From JBOFSQ01 sp051651625 (GTDB taxonomy: Bacteria; Planctomycetota; Planctomycetia; Pirellulales; Thermoguttaceae): a stretch of 64,000 nucleotides of DNA. Positions 1-9,579 of the stretch are shown here, piece by piece; within the stretch, counting starts at the first letter, position 1; every line of letters begins with the position of its first letter. The DNA lies in assembly GCA_051651625.1 (NCBI GenBank), contig JBOFSQ010000033.1:26817-90816 (forward strand), read 5' to 3'. The position numbers and the translations under genes were made by a program. Below the pieces are notes generated by a model. The model saw only the letters and a list, made by a program, of their open reading frames with translations. It searched no databases and was not told the DNA's origin.

Positions 1-2
1 AG

Positions 3-2216
3 TCGCTCACGCTCGTCGTCGATGCGACGACGACCGCCGCCGATGTCGCTGCGTGGATTAACGCCGATTCAAAACTGCGTCCGTATTTTGGCGTGACGTT
101 TGAATCGCCACCCGACGGGAGCGGCACTGTACGCACGAACGGCGCGTTCACGCAAACCGCACGCGGCGTCGATGGCGGAAAAGTCACGACGACTGCCGCC
201 GAAATTGCCGACCTCATAAACACGTCGCCAGAATTGCGTTACCCCGACGGAAGCGGTATGCTCGTCGCGTCGCTGCCGCCGCTGTCGATTGGTGCGGGCA
301 TCGTCTCGCCGTTTGCGGAGTTCAGCTACTACGGCACCGCCGCCGACAAAAATCGTCTGCAATTTCTCGCTCCAACCGGTACGCCGCCGATCCACTTTTC
401 GTCAGAGCCGTCAACAAAACTCGGCATCGACGCCACGACGTTTCCGCCAACTTATGGACGGTCTGCGGCGAACGTACAAAGTCTCGATCCGGCGACATCG
501 TTCACGCTCCGTTCGCGCGTGCCGGGGACAAAATACGACGGTGCCGGAGTGGTTCTGCAAGACGCGAAGACCGAATGTGCTGTCTTCGATCCGCAGCAAA
601 ACGCTGTCGTCCTCTCGGTCGATTTCGCTGGGCGTGCTGCAAGCGGAACGCCGTTCACTCTCGAAGATATGCGCAAACTCATCGACGCAAATCCGCTCGT
701 CGGCAACAGTTTTGAGTTTGTTCCGCAGCAAAACTACGACCGAAGTAACCCGCCTGTCTTCGCCAGCAACGACTACATCGGTTACTCTGCACGAGTCGCG
801 GAGTTCAGCGGCGGACTTGTTGGCGCAGGAAAAATTGTCGTCCATCTTGAGACAGATGCGAACGGAATTGTTCAGACGACGGCGAACGACCTTGTTCAGT
901 TTTTGGCGAATCCGCCGAACGCGGCGGCGCAAGAACTTGTCGCGCGGTACGGGATCAGTGCGTCGGTGCTCAGTGAGATGAATCCTGTTGACACCGTTTG
1001 CGTCACCGGTACGAAGGCGACTGGAACGGGGCGACTCAAACCGACTTACGATCCGGCGAGTTGTCCGAGCGACGAGGTAAAACAGACGCAGTATCCCGAT
1101 GTCGCTTTCGGTGCTGGCACGACACGCGCACTTGCAACTGCGACACCACTTGCGGCGGGCGGAATCGACTCGCTCTTCACCGTGACGGCGCGACGGTTCG
1201 ACACCAATCTCGATGGCGTTGAAGTTTTGGTTAGTAGCGACGCAAACGGGCCGCGTGTCTCGTTCGATCCGGTGACGCGACAGTTAAATATAGGCGTTGC
1301 TGGTTTCGTTTCGGCTAACGACGTTGTTGCTCTAATCAACAATACTCAAGACGTTGCGGCACTGTTTTCGGCGTCGATTCCGCAGAGTGTTGTCGGCACG
1401 ACACACGTCCCGACGGGGAACGGCCCCGTCACGCCGGGGGATCGCGGAGTGCTTCGCGTGACGGATGAGACGACAACGAGTGGTGCGCCGTTTGTCGGTG
1501 CGACAGATTCGGCGGGACTTGGACTCATCTTTCGTTCGGTCAACGAAGGGAGCGACGCTTTCGTTTCTGTTCTGGCACTTCGCAACACCGAGTTTAACGT
1601 CGTTGACCGCCGTGGCGATTCCGTCGAACGAACTTCTGGCAGCGATGTCGTTGCAGATATTAACGGACAGCGTGCGGTCGGTCGCGGACACATCGCCAGT
1701 GCGCAGACGACAGATTTGTCGCTCTCGATTGGGATTGATTCGTCGTTGTCGGCGGGGAGTGTTTTTGGTTTTCGGATTTCTGGTGGCGGTGCGCTGATGC
1801 AGCTCGGCCCCGATCCGCAATCGAGTCACCAGTCGCGCATTGCACTCCACGACATTCACACCGCAGTTTTGGGGAGCGAGGCGGGAAAACTTTCCGACTT
1901 GCGTCTCGGCGGTATCGCAGACCTTTTCACGAACACTCGCAAAGGTTTTGAAATTATTGAAGACGTGATTTCGCAAGTTGCGTTTGAACGCGGACAACTC
2001 GGAGCGTTCCAGCGGAATCACTTGGATGTCAACAGCCGTCACTTGACAGACGCTATCGGTATCACGGAAGAGTCGCTCAGCAATGTCCTCGACACCGACT
2101 TCGCGTCGGCGACATCGCTTCTCACGCGGAACCAAGTCTTGATGCAGGCGAACATCGCTGTCTTGCGCTACCCAACCGACAACGCCCGAATGCTCGTCGG
2201 ATTGTTGCAACGGTGA
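3..2216 (+). CDS. Flagellin, large variant (5' end outside window)
   Basis: The reading frame is open from the first bases, so the start lies upstream of the window. The last ~110 residues match the flagellin C-terminal domain: a helix with ISQVAFERGQLGAFQ, then a second helix with LTRNQVLMQANIAVL, ending in GLLQR. The middle carries repeated modules resembling the flagellin_IN motif (for example TTAADVAAWINADSKLR near 40-75, TTAAEIADLINTSPELR near 190-240, TANDLVQFLANPP near 875, SANDVVALINN near 1310), which form the surface-exposed variable part. At over 735 residues it is well above the ~300-500 of ordinary flagellins; oversized flagellins are known in planctomycetes. It would be the filament subunit exported by the flagellar type III system. 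No other flagellar gene is in view. Hook-associated protein 3 is a less likely alternative. Confidence 0.85.
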   Translation, partial: SLTLVVDATTTAADVAAWINADSKLRPYFGVTFESPPDGSGTVRTNGAFTQTARGVDGGKVTTTAAEIADLINTSPELRYPDGSGMLVASLPPLSIGAGIVSPFAEFSYYGTAADKNRLQFLAPTGTPPIHFSSEPSTKLGIDATTFPPTYGRSAANVQSLDPATSFTLRSRVPGTKYDGAGVVLQDAKTECAVFDPQQNAVVLSVDFAGRAASGTPFTLEDMRKLIDANPLVGNSFEFVPQQNYDRSNPPVFASNDYIGYSARVAEFSGGLVGAGKIVVHLETDANGIVQTTANDLVQFLANPPNAAAQELVARYGISASVLSEMNPVDTVCVTGTKATGTGRLKPTYDPASCPSDEVKQTQYPDVAFGAGTTRALATATPLAAGGIDSLFTVTARRFDTNLDGVEVLVSSDANGPRVSFDPVTRQLNIGVAGFVSANDVVALINNTQDVAALFSASIPQSVVGTTHVPTGNGPVTPGDRGVLRVTDETTTSGAPFVGATDSAGLGLIFRSVNEGSDAFVSVLALRNTEFNVVDRRGDSVERTSGSDVVADINGQRAVGRGHIASAQTTDLSLSIGIDSSLSAGSVFGFRISGGGALMQLGPDPQSSHQSRIALHDIHTAVLGSEAGKLSDLRLGGIADLFTNTRKGFEIIEDVISQVAFERGQLGAFQRNHLDVNSRHLTDAIGITEESLSNVLDTDFASATSLLTRNQVLMQANIAVLRYPTDNARMLVGLLQR

Positions 2217-2222
2217 ACGCGG

Positions 2223-2240
2223 TTTCGGCTTTCGCCGAAA
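2223..2240 (+). terminator. Possible terminator hairpin after flagellin gene
   Basis: A 7-bp perfect stem (TTTCGGC pairing with GCCGAAA) with a 4-nt loop starts 7 nt after the flagellin stop codon. It lacks a following T-run, so it may only be a 3' stabilising hairpin. Confidence 0.3.
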
Positions 2241-2260
2241 ACTGAAGTGCGGCATTTATT

Positions 2261-2404
2261 AGACCTGTTCGGAAAACTTGCACCCGCACATCGGTTCGGC
2301 ATAGCCGAACCCTCCACGCCTGCGGCGTATGACAACTGGAGGGTTCGGCTATGCCGAACCGCGAACTACCAAATCGCCCCAACTTCATGTTTCCGAACGG
2401 GTCT
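2261..2404. repeat. MITE-like element, copy 1 (full length)
   Basis: 144 bp bounded by inverted ends AGACCTGTTCGGAAA and its near-complement at 2390-2404. An inner long inverted repeat is built from GGTTCGGCATAGCCGAACC and the adjoining CCTCCA. The element is flanked by ATT on both sides (2258-2260 and 2405-2407), which looks like a 3-bp target duplication. It lies between the convergent flagellin and phosphofructokinase genes. The same element recurs at 54464-54606 and in damaged form at 3711-3796 and 55621-55730. Confidence 0.85.
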
Positions 2405-2479
2405 ATTGGCAATTCTTTTTTGTGTGAGAAAAAAGAACAACAACAGACAAAGACATCTCTATATATTCGGGTGAAAGCC

Positions 2480-3673
2480 TCACACCCTCGCATAATCCGG
2501 CATCGCACCGACTAGCGGACGCAGATATTCGAGGCAAGCATCCGTGACGAAGAGACGATCCGAACAGATGAACTCGTCGGGCATCGGCTTTTCTCCGAGC
2601 GCGACTTCGCGGAGCGGTGCAGTTCCGAGCGACCATTTGTACGGCGAGTTCGATTCGCGTACAATCGTCACCATCACGCCGCTTGTCCCAGAAGTTGCAA
2701 GCTCAACCGCACGTTTGCCGCACGCATACGCCTCGTCGATGTCGGTGGCGACGGCGCGGTCTGCGGCACACATTTGCAGCGACTCGACAACTTGAAACTC
2801 ACCGCGCCAGCCGAACGTATCCGCGAGCATCCGGTGTAGCATCATCGCCGCACTCGTCCCGCCCATCGCGCCGAACTCGGCGTTGCCGAACTTGTCCTTC
2901 GTCTCGGTCGCACTGATGGGACGCCCTGCGGCGTCACAAACACCCTCGCCGCAGACGATACTCACCCAACCATATTTTTTGTGCGTCTCCGAAACTTCGC
3001 TCAAAAACTGCTCGCGCACGAACGGGCGTTCGGGGACGAGAATAATGTGTGGTGCGTCGTCGCTGTTGCTGCTTGTCTTCGCACACGCCGCCGCAGCAGG
3101 GAGCCACCCCGCACTGCGTCCCACTGTTTGAAAGACGACGAACTGGTCAACATATTTCATGTCGCGTGCAAGCCACCCCGACTGTTTCACCGAGAGCGCG
3201 ACATACCGCGCCGCCGACGCAAACCCCGGTGTGTGGTCGGTGGCGAAGAGATCGTTGTCAACGGTTTTGGGAATCCCGACGCCGTAGAGTTCGTACCCTT
3301 GTTCGCGGCAGTACGATTCGAGGCGGTGGATCGTGTCCATCGTGTCGTTTCCGCCGATTAAGAAATAATAGCGGATGTTGTGTTTCTTGAACTGCGCCAG
3401 TGCGGGAGCGAAGTCGGCTTCTTTGAGTTTGTGGCGGCAACTGCCAAGCGCACTCGACGGCGTCGTCTTGAGGTGCTCGATAGTGCTGGGATTGATCGCG
3501 CCGAGATCGACAGTTTTGTCTTGCAAAAAACCTTCGATCCCGTACCGCATACCGAGAACGCGGTCGATTACGTCGCGTCTTTTGAGACTCTCTTGAACAA
3601 CGCCGCACAGGCTGGCATTGATGACAGATGTCGGTCCACCACTCTGGCCGACGATAGCGTTACCTTTAATCAT
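2480..3673 (-). CDS. pfp: Pyrophosphate-dependent 6-phosphofructokinase
   Basis: Phosphorylates fructose 6-phosphate to fructose 1,6-bisphosphate in the cytoplasm, reversibly, using PPi instead of ATP. The 397-residue protein begins with the phosphate-binding GQSGGPTSVINAS. The PPi signature is visible: GGND at residues 107-110, with Asp where ATP enzymes have Gly, and PKTVDND at 135-141, with Lys where ATP enzymes have Gly. The catalytic Asp lies in TVDND. The start ATG is preceded by a good GAGAGGAG ribosome site about 8 nt upstream. The gene converges on the flagellin gene and has no operon partner. PPi-type enzymes are common in anaerobes and in planctomycetes. The family assignment is secure; the PPi preference is inferred from the two residues. 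Confidence 0.93.
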   Translation of the reverse strand: MIKGNAIVGQSGGPTSVINASLCGVVQESLKRRDVIDRVLGMRYGIEGFLQDKTVDLGAINPSTIEHLKTTPSSALGSCRHKLKEADFAPALAQFKKHNIRYYFLIGGNDTMDTIHRLESYCREQGYELYGVGIPKTVDNDLFATDHTPGFASAARYVALSVKQSGWLARDMKYVDQFVVFQTVGRSAGWLPAAAACAKTSSNSDDAPHIILVPERPFVREQFLSEVSETHKKYGWVSIVCGEGVCDAAGRPISATETKDKFGNAEFGAMGGTSAAMMLHRMLADTFGWRGEFQVVESLQMCAADRAVATDIDEAYACGKRAVELATSGTSGVMVTIVRESNSPYKWSLGTAPLREVALGEKPMPDEFICSDRLFVTDACLEYLRPLVGAMPDYARV

Positions 3674-3710
3674 GTGTGACTCCTCTCTCCCAAAGGTGAT
3701 TGAAACAATG

Positions 3711-3796
3711 GAACTGTTCGGAAACGTTAATTAGGGCGATTCGGTGATTCCGGTTAGGCATAGCCGAACCACAGTGCAATTTCCGAACAGGTTTCA
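3711..3796. repeat. MITE-like element, copy 2 (internally deleted)
   Basis: About 86 bp retaining both ends (CTGTTCGGAAACGTTAA at left, TTTCCGAACAGGTTTC at right) and one half of the inner palindrome (TAGGCATAGCCGAACC), in reverse orientation to copy 1. Most of the inner part is missing. It occupies the upstream region shared by the divergent pfp and chemotaxis-receptor genes (3674-3989); no clear promoter was identified in the rest of that gap. Confidence 0.65.
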
Positions 3797-3989
3797 TAGA
3801 CGCAGCGCATTGTACACGAAGCGGAGCGATTCGGTAGAGAGACGGCCAACTTTTCGGCGGCCTGCGTGTGGGGCTTGACCGCTCTGTCGTTTCGTGTATC
3901 ATTCCCGCAGTAATTTCGTGGTGGCGGAAGCGGTAACCGCGTGGAAGGTATTGCCACGCCTCATCTGTGAAAGTAAAAGGGTAGAAAAC

Positions 3990-5957
3990 ATGTTGGCAAA
4001 GTTGCGAGTTGGAACGAAGTTGATCAGCGGTTTTGGTACGCAGCTCTTAATGTTGCTTGCTCTAGCGGGTGTGGTGTATTACGCATTGACGACTGTCGGT
4101 GTTGATATGGACAATATCGGTCGCTACGTCCAAATCAACAGCAACATCGTGCAGGGACGCGGTGAGATGTTCAAGGTTCGCAACAACCTGCGAGAATACA
4201 AGGCCGACCACGACACTATCCACTTCACCAAAGCCGACGACGCGATTACAGCGTTTGAAAAGTTCGTCAGCTTGGCCGAAGAACACATGCATGCTAAACC
4301 GCATCTCGATAATGTCAAACTTATACATGCCAAAGTCGCAGATTTTCATGCCGCGTTCAAGGCGTGCCAAAATGGCGAAAATGTCGAAGCCGCAGCAGAC
4401 AAAATGATGGCAATCTCCGACGAGACGGCGAAACTTTGCGACGATATTCTGAACGACCTCCAAAAAAGATTGATGGATGTCGCGGCCAGCACGAAAAACA
4501 CGATCTCTCAAACCATCGTAACGCTCGTGTCTATTGTTGTGTGTACTGTCGTGATTGCTTTGATTGTCGCTCTCGTTTTAACTCGCGACGTTGTCGTAGT
4601 TATACGACAATTCACGACCGACATTGCACGCATCATGGTCGAAGGCGACATTGATTGGGCACCTCCGAAAACGATACTTGAGGCAAATACCGAGTTTGGC
4701 GACATGGCGCGAGCAGTCCGTGGTATCCTCGAAGACTACCGGAGTGTCGCCACCGTTGCTGCGACACTCGCGGACAAAAACTGGGCGGTCGATATTCACG
4801 TCAAGGGTCCGAAAGACCGGATGAACGAATCGCTCCATAAGATGGTGACAAACGTCAACCAGACGCTTTTGGAAGTCCGCGAGACAGTTGGTCAGGTCAA
4901 TCGTGGTTCGACGCAGGTTTCGAGCATCGCAACGAATCTCTCGCAAGGTTCGATGGAGTCGGCGGCGAGTCTCGAAGAGATTTCGGCGTCGATGAACGAA
5001 CTCAGCGGCCAGACGACAGCCAACGCCGAAGGTGCCAAGCAGGCCAACACTCTTGCCAGCCAAGCCGCTGATGCCGCAAACAAAGGCCACAGCATGATGG
5101 GCAAGATGATCGACGCGATGGGACTGATTACGAAAAACTCCGAGGCTGTCCAAAAAGTGATCAAGGTGATCGACGACATCGCGTTCCAAACCAACTTGCT
5201 TGCTCTCAACGCCGCCGTCGAGGCCGCGCGTGCTGGTCAGCACGGTAAGGGGTTTGCGGTCGTCGCCGAGGAAGTACGAAACCTCGCCGCACGCAGCGCG
5301 AAAGCCGCCAAAGAAACCGCAACGCTCATCGAGACGAGTAACCGTGAAATCGTTGCCGGTGCAGAGATCGCGTCGCAGACAAACTTGATGCTCCGCGAAA
5401 TCGCCGACCATATCCAGCAGACAACATCGCTCGTCGAAAAAATCGCCCAAGCCAGCAACGAGCAGGCGTCGGGCGTGTCACAAATCAACACCGGACTCCA
5501 GCAGATCGACGCGGTAACACAGCAAAACACTGCAAGTTCCGAGGAGTCTGCGAGTGCGGCAGGTGAGATGATGGCGAAGGCGAATCACCTTCAGTCGCTC
5601 GTTGCGGTGTTCAAACTGCGTTCGGCAGGCGGATTGGCGTCAACGTCGCACACAAGTTCGCCGTCACCTGCACCAAAGGAACGCGGCAACACAAGCGATG
5701 CCAAACCGAAGTCGTCGCCAGCACCAGCACCGAAATCAGCACCAACGGCACCAGCCCCGAAGATCAATCTCGGCGCACCGACACATGGTGCAGTTGCGAA
5801 GCTGGTCTCGTCGTCGCACGGCCCGGCGCAAAACGCCGCGCCCGCAGCCCCGCCGAAAGCAGTGTCACACGGACACGACGAGTGGGGCGGAAAAGGTTCA
5901 TCCGCACTCCCCGCCGAACAAGATACTGTGAGCGACAAAGAATTTGGAAAGTATTGA
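3990..5957 (+). CDS. Methyl-accepting chemotaxis protein
   Basis: Transmembrane chemoreceptor that signals to CheA/CheW and so to the flagellar motor. The ATG at 3990 (655 aa) is preferred over an upstream in-frame GTG at 3894, because it has an AAAGG ribosome site and gives a membrane helix close to the N terminus. Order: TM1 about residues 14-35, a periplasmic sensing domain of four-helix type to ~170, TM2 about 175-197, HAMP linker, then the coiled-coil signalling domain with the hallmark hairpin tip DIAFQTNLLALNAAVEAARAG near residues 395-415. A ~100-residue Pro/Ala/Ser-rich tail follows; it lacks a CheR-binding NWETF-type pentapeptide. The ligand is unknown. It sits near the flagellin gene, but no che gene is in the window. 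Confidence 0.93.
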   Translation: MLAKLRVGTKLISGFGTQLLMLLALAGVVYYALTTVGVDMDNIGRYVQINSNIVQGRGEMFKVRNNLREYKADHDTIHFTKADDAITAFEKFVSLAEEHMHAKPHLDNVKLIHAKVADFHAAFKACQNGENVEAAADKMMAISDETAKLCDDILNDLQKRLMDVAASTKNTISQTIVTLVSIVVCTVVIALIVALVLTRDVVVVIRQFTTDIARIMVEGDIDWAPPKTILEANTEFGDMARAVRGILEDYRSVATVAATLADKNWAVDIHVKGPKDRMNESLHKMVTNVNQTLLEVRETVGQVNRGSTQVSSIATNLSQGSMESAASLEEISASMNELSGQTTANAEGAKQANTLASQAADAANKGHSMMGKMIDAMGLITKNSEAVQKVIKVIDDIAFQTNLLALNAAVEAARAGQHGKGFAVVAEEVRNLAARSAKAAKETATLIETSNREIVAGAEIASQTNLMLREIADHIQQTTSLVEKIAQASNEQASGVSQINTGLQQIDAVTQQNTASSEESASAAGEMMAKANHLQSLVAVFKLRSAGGLASTSHTSSPSPAPKERGNTSDAKPKSSPAPAPKSAPTAPAPKINLGAPTHGAVAKLVSSSHGPAQNAAPAAPPKAVSHGHDEWGGKGSSALPAEQDTVSDKEFGKY

Positions 5958-6035
5958 GTAAGTGGTCAGTGGGCGGTGATTAGTGATCAGTCACTGATCA
6001 CTAACCACTGATCACTGATCACTGACCACCAGCCC
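5958..6035. repeat. Inverted/direct repeat cluster of GTGATCAGT units
   Basis: Between two co-directional genes, copies of the 9-mer GTGATCAGT and its complement ACTGATCAC alternate, giving a strong imperfect hairpin starting right after the receptor stop codon. It could stop transcription of the receptor gene, or be a simple repeat island of the kind found across this window. Confidence 0.6.
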
Positions 6036-6046
6036 CCATTACTCCT

Positions 6047-7924
6047 ATGCAGCCCAAACCAGACCAACGTGCCCTCGGGCAAGAAAACTTTTACGCCGCT
6101 ATCGGTAGCGATCTTTTGCGACGAGCGTTTCTCAAGGAAGTCAACGCTGAAGGTGTGACTTCGGGGAACGGCCTCGGCGCGAAGTTCTTTGGTTACGGCA
6201 CTGTCGATAAACCTGTGCGTGTCGCCGTACTCGGAACGGGTGACGAAGGGAGCATCCTCATCGGCGCGATTAACCCGAAGTACGTTCAGGTCGCCGCGAT
6301 TGCCGACATTCGTCCGTACAACCAGTGGCGTGCGTTTCACGGCGACAACTACAGCGAAGACATCAAAAAACTTCGCACCGGCCTCAACGCGAAGTACGGC
6401 TGGAAAGACGAGGCCGAGGGACGCCAAAACGTCCGCGTCTACGGCGACTACCGCGAACTGCTCCAGCGCGAGTCGGAGAACACCGACGAAGCGACGCGAA
6501 TACAAGGAGTGATCATTGCGCTTCCGTTACACTTGCATGCTCCGGCGGCAATCGCGGCGATGGAGGCTGGTTTTCATGTCCTCACCGAAAAACTGATGGG
6601 GCACACTGTCGCCAAGTGCAAAGACATGGCCCGCGCCGCCGAGAAATACAAAAAACACATGGCGACCGGCCATCAGCGGCACTACAATGTTCTGTATGAT
6701 CACGCAAAAAAATTGTTGGCCAGCGGCGTTCTTGGCGACCTCCACTACATCCGCGCACAGTGGCACCGTAACAACCAACCCGGACGCGACTCGTGGCAAA
6801 TGCCGCTCCCTCCCGGCGTGAAAGACGGCGACGCACAAGGCGGACGACTCGACCGCGAACTCGAATCGTGGAAGAAACAACTTGAGTCGCTCGAAGGAAA
6901 AGCGTCCGCTGACGAGATTCAGTCGTGGAAGATGAAGATCGCCCAAAAAGAAGCGCAGATCGCCGACGCACTTCTCATCAAAGGCGGCGAACACAACGGC
7001 GCATCGTTCAAGTCGGCAACCGATTATGGTTACGAAGATGCGACGCTCCACATCGAAGGTTCGCCCGTTGCATACGAACGTCCTGCGCTCGAAGAACTGA
7101 TTCGCTGGCGTCTATTTAACCGCACGAGTGCGGGTTTGATGGCGGAGCTTGGCAGCCACCAACTCGATGCTTCCAGTATTTTCATTGCGGCGATGCACGA
7201 CGGGAAGAAGCAGTATCCGCTCCGCGTCTCGGCGAGTTCGACGCGATCCATTTTTCCGACGCAACTCGACAAGTCGCCGCTCGACCGCGACGCCGACGAC
7301 CATATTACTTGCGTCTACGACTACGCTGCACCGGGATACAATCCCGACGATCCAATCGGGAAGCAACGAAAAATAACAGTCGCATACTCCTCGATCAATG
7401 GAAACGGATTTGGTGGTTACGGCGAGGTCGTTTTCGGAACTCGCGGAACGCTCTTGATTGAAACCGAAAAAGAAGCTATGCTTTTCCGTGGGGCGTCGCT
7501 TGACGACAAAACGGTTGTCGTCGAAAAGAAGTCGCGGAGTGGCGAGACGTTTCTTGATATTGAGCCGAGTGCTGCTGGCGATCCGTTGTCGGCGGCAATC
7601 GGACTGCAAGCGACGTTTGGTGATGTGAGTCGTGGTTACACTGAACAGATTGAGCACTGGGCGTATTGCATAAGCGAGAATCCTGAACCGGACTACACGA
7701 AAGAAAACGGCGTATTTGTTTCGGGCAAACCGATGCCGCGTTGTTATCCGGAGGTTGCACTCGCCGACGCAGTGATCGCACTCACAACAAACATCGCCGC
7801 CGACCGCAGCGAGACAGTTGATTTTGATCGTGCGTGGTTCGACTACCACAGCGACGCCACCCCCGAAGCCCACTTCGCCGAGTCCGACGAAGAGAAAAAG
7901 AAGTTCACGCCTGAAACAATGTAG
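6047..7924 (+). CDS. Gfo/Idh/MocA-family oxidoreductase
   Basis: Probable NAD(P)-dependent dehydrogenase of sugars or sugar derivatives; the substrate cannot be told. The Rossmann fold starts at VRVAVLGTGDEGSILIGAI (about residues 57-75). The family lysine motif is TEKLMGHTVAKCKDM near residues 180-195, and GHQRHYN follows near 205. An insertion of charged helices (about 255-310) lengthens it to 625 residues, larger than the usual 350-450. Near the N terminus LLRRAFLK resembles the twin-arginine motif seen in many planctomycete members, but no hydrophobic stretch follows, so export is doubtful. It stands alone between repeats and an unrelated gene. Planctomycetes carry many paralogues of this family. 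Confidence 0.85.
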   Translation: MQPKPDQRALGQENFYAAIGSDLLRRAFLKEVNAEGVTSGNGLGAKFFGYGTVDKPVRVAVLGTGDEGSILIGAINPKYVQVAAIADIRPYNQWRAFHGDNYSEDIKKLRTGLNAKYGWKDEAEGRQNVRVYGDYRELLQRESENTDEATRIQGVIIALPLHLHAPAAIAAMEAGFHVLTEKLMGHTVAKCKDMARAAEKYKKHMATGHQRHYNVLYDHAKKLLASGVLGDLHYIRAQWHRNNQPGRDSWQMPLPPGVKDGDAQGGRLDRELESWKKQLESLEGKASADEIQSWKMKIAQKEAQIADALLIKGGEHNGASFKSATDYGYEDATLHIEGSPVAYERPALEELIRWRLFNRTSAGLMAELGSHQLDASSIFIAAMHDGKKQYPLRVSASSTRSIFPTQLDKSPLDRDADDHITCVYDYAAPGYNPDDPIGKQRKITVAYSSINGNGFGGYGEVVFGTRGTLLIETEKEAMLFRGASLDDKTVVVEKKSRSGETFLDIEPSAAGDPLSAAIGLQATFGDVSRGYTEQIEHWAYCISENPEPDYTKENGVFVSGKPMPRCYPEVALADAVIALTTNIAADRSETVDFDRAWFDYHSDATPEAHFAESDEEKKKFTPETM

Positions 7925-7992
7925 GGAACGGATTTGGCCGCTTTGCGTGGTCATGTTTGGTCAAGGGTGTGTCTGATACGCGGGAGCAAATC

Positions 7993-9558
7993 ATGAAGCC
8001 AAAACTTCTCCCCATCGGGCGGCAAGACTTTAAGACGCTCATCGAAGACGATTGTATTTACGTTGATAAAACCGAGCACGTTTACAACTTGATCACGAGC
8101 GACAAGTATTATTTCCTCTCGCGTCCGCGACGTTTTGGGAAGTCGCTGCTCGTGACGACGATGCGGTATCTCTTCCTCGGCGAAAAGGAGTTGTTCAAGA
8201 ATCTGTTCATCTACAACACCGATTGGAATTTCGACAAGTACCCGGTACTCGACTTCAGCTTCAACAACATGCCGTATGGCGAAATCGGACTGCGAAGAGT
8301 TATCAACGAACGTTTGCAAAGGATCGCGAAAAACTACGATGTCGATGTTTATCACGAAGAGAACGGTTGCTTTTTTGAGTTGCTCATCAATGCGTTATAC
8401 GAAAAGTACAACCGCAAAGTCGTGATCTTGATCGACGAGTACGACAAACCAATTCTCGAAAATCTCGAAAACAATAAGTTGCCAATCGCCTACGAAAACC
8501 GCGATATTTTGCGAGGCTTCTACGGTGCGATCAAGTCGAACGACCACGCGATACAGTTTTTTTTCATGACCGGAGTTAGCAAGTTTTCGCAGCTTTCGAT
8601 CTTTTCGCAACTCAATAACTTGACCGACTTGACGCTTGATAGCGACTACGCCACCATTTGCGGTTTCACCGAAGCCGAACTCAAAACCGACTTCGGCTAC
8701 TACGTTGACCGTGCGCAAGAGACGTTCAACGGTACGCTGTGGGAGACGTTGCGTAACAAGTACAACGGTTTTTCGTGGAACGGAAAGGACTCGGTTTACA
8801 ATCCGTTTTCGTACTTGCAGTTTTTGCGTAGCCGGAGCTTGGACAACTATTGGATCGAATCGGGCAGTTCAAAGTTTTTGACCGACATACTGCGCGACCG
8901 CAATTACGACCTGACGAAAATCCGCAGACAAGAAGCGACGCAAGCCGACTTGCTGTCGTTTGACTTTGAGAAGCTGTCTATTGTCAGCTTGATGTTTCAA
9001 ACTGGTTATTTGACGATCAAAGAAAAAATCAGCGGTTCCAAGATAACCAAATACTTGCTTGATTTTCCGAACAACGAAGTCAACGAATGTTTTACGAAAG
9101 TTTTGCTGGCGACGTACACCGACTCGGATCGCTCGATGACAACTTCGGTATTGTCGGAAATGCGTGAAGCGTTACGCAGCAACGATTTCGACGAGTTCAT
9201 TTGCAGCATCAAGTCGTTGTTTGCGTCGATTCCGCATCAAATCATTGTGAACTTCGAGGCGTACTTCCACTCGATATTTTTCGCCATCTGTCACTTGCTC
9301 GGATTTGAGATCGATTGCGAAGTCTCGGTTGCGGGTGGTCGCGTTGATGCGATTATCCAAACCGAAAAGTACGTTCACGTCATTGAGTTCAAGATCAACG
9401 CAACTCCCAAAACGGCGATAGCGCAAATCGTCAAGAACCAGTACGTCGAGAAGTTCGTCGGCGACAAACGCGAAGTAATTTTGGCGGGCGTCTGTTTTAA
9501 TACAAAGAAGAAAGTTTTTTCGCACCAGTGCGTTTCGCAGAACGAAACTCGCCACTAA
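7993..9558 (+). CDS. AAA-ATPase-like protein with PD-(D/E)XK nuclease domain
   Basis: Member of the AAA-ATPase-like family (PF09820) with a C-terminal PD-(D/E)XK nuclease-superfamily domain (DUF1703, PF08011). Visible landmarks: LPIGRQDFKTLIEDD and the YVDKTEH motif at the N terminus, a P-loop-like RPRRFGKSLL near residue 42, an Asp-rich LIDEYDKPI near 145 that fits Walker B, and a C-terminal GGRVDAIIQTEKYVHVIEFK with the D...E-x-K pattern of the nuclease fold. The ATG at 7993 is chosen over an upstream TTG at 7957. The family is multi-copy in anaerobic gut bacteria and has no settled function; defence or mobile-element roles are only speculation. It is flanked by housekeeping genes with no partner. 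Confidence 0.85.
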   Translation: MKPKLLPIGRQDFKTLIEDDCIYVDKTEHVYNLITSDKYYFLSRPRRFGKSLLVTTMRYLFLGEKELFKNLFIYNTDWNFDKYPVLDFSFNNMPYGEIGLRRVINERLQRIAKNYDVDVYHEENGCFFELLINALYEKYNRKVVILIDEYDKPILENLENNKLPIAYENRDILRGFYGAIKSNDHAIQFFFMTGVSKFSQLSIFSQLNNLTDLTLDSDYATICGFTEAELKTDFGYYVDRAQETFNGTLWETLRNKYNGFSWNGKDSVYNPFSYLQFLRSRSLDNYWIESGSSKFLTDILRDRNYDLTKIRRQEATQADLLSFDFEKLSIVSLMFQTGYLTIKEKISGSKITKYLLDFPNNEVNECFTKVLLATYTDSDRSMTTSVLSEMREALRSNDFDEFICSIKSLFASIPHQIIVNFEAYFHSIFFAICHLLGFEIDCEVSVAGGRVDAIIQTEKYVHVIEFKINATPKTAIAQIVKNQYVEKFVGDKREVILAGVCFNTKKKVFSHQCVSQNETRH

Positions 9559-9579
9559 CAACTAGACCACTCACTACCA

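Noticed and set aside
1332..2255. Long minus-strand frame opposite the flagellin gene
   Set aside because: Antisense shadow; Arg-rich translation without domains, whereas the plus strand encodes a clear flagellin end.
4578..5450. Minus-strand frame of 290 codons inside the chemoreceptor gene
   Set aside because: Antisense shadow of a well-conserved chemotaxis signalling domain.
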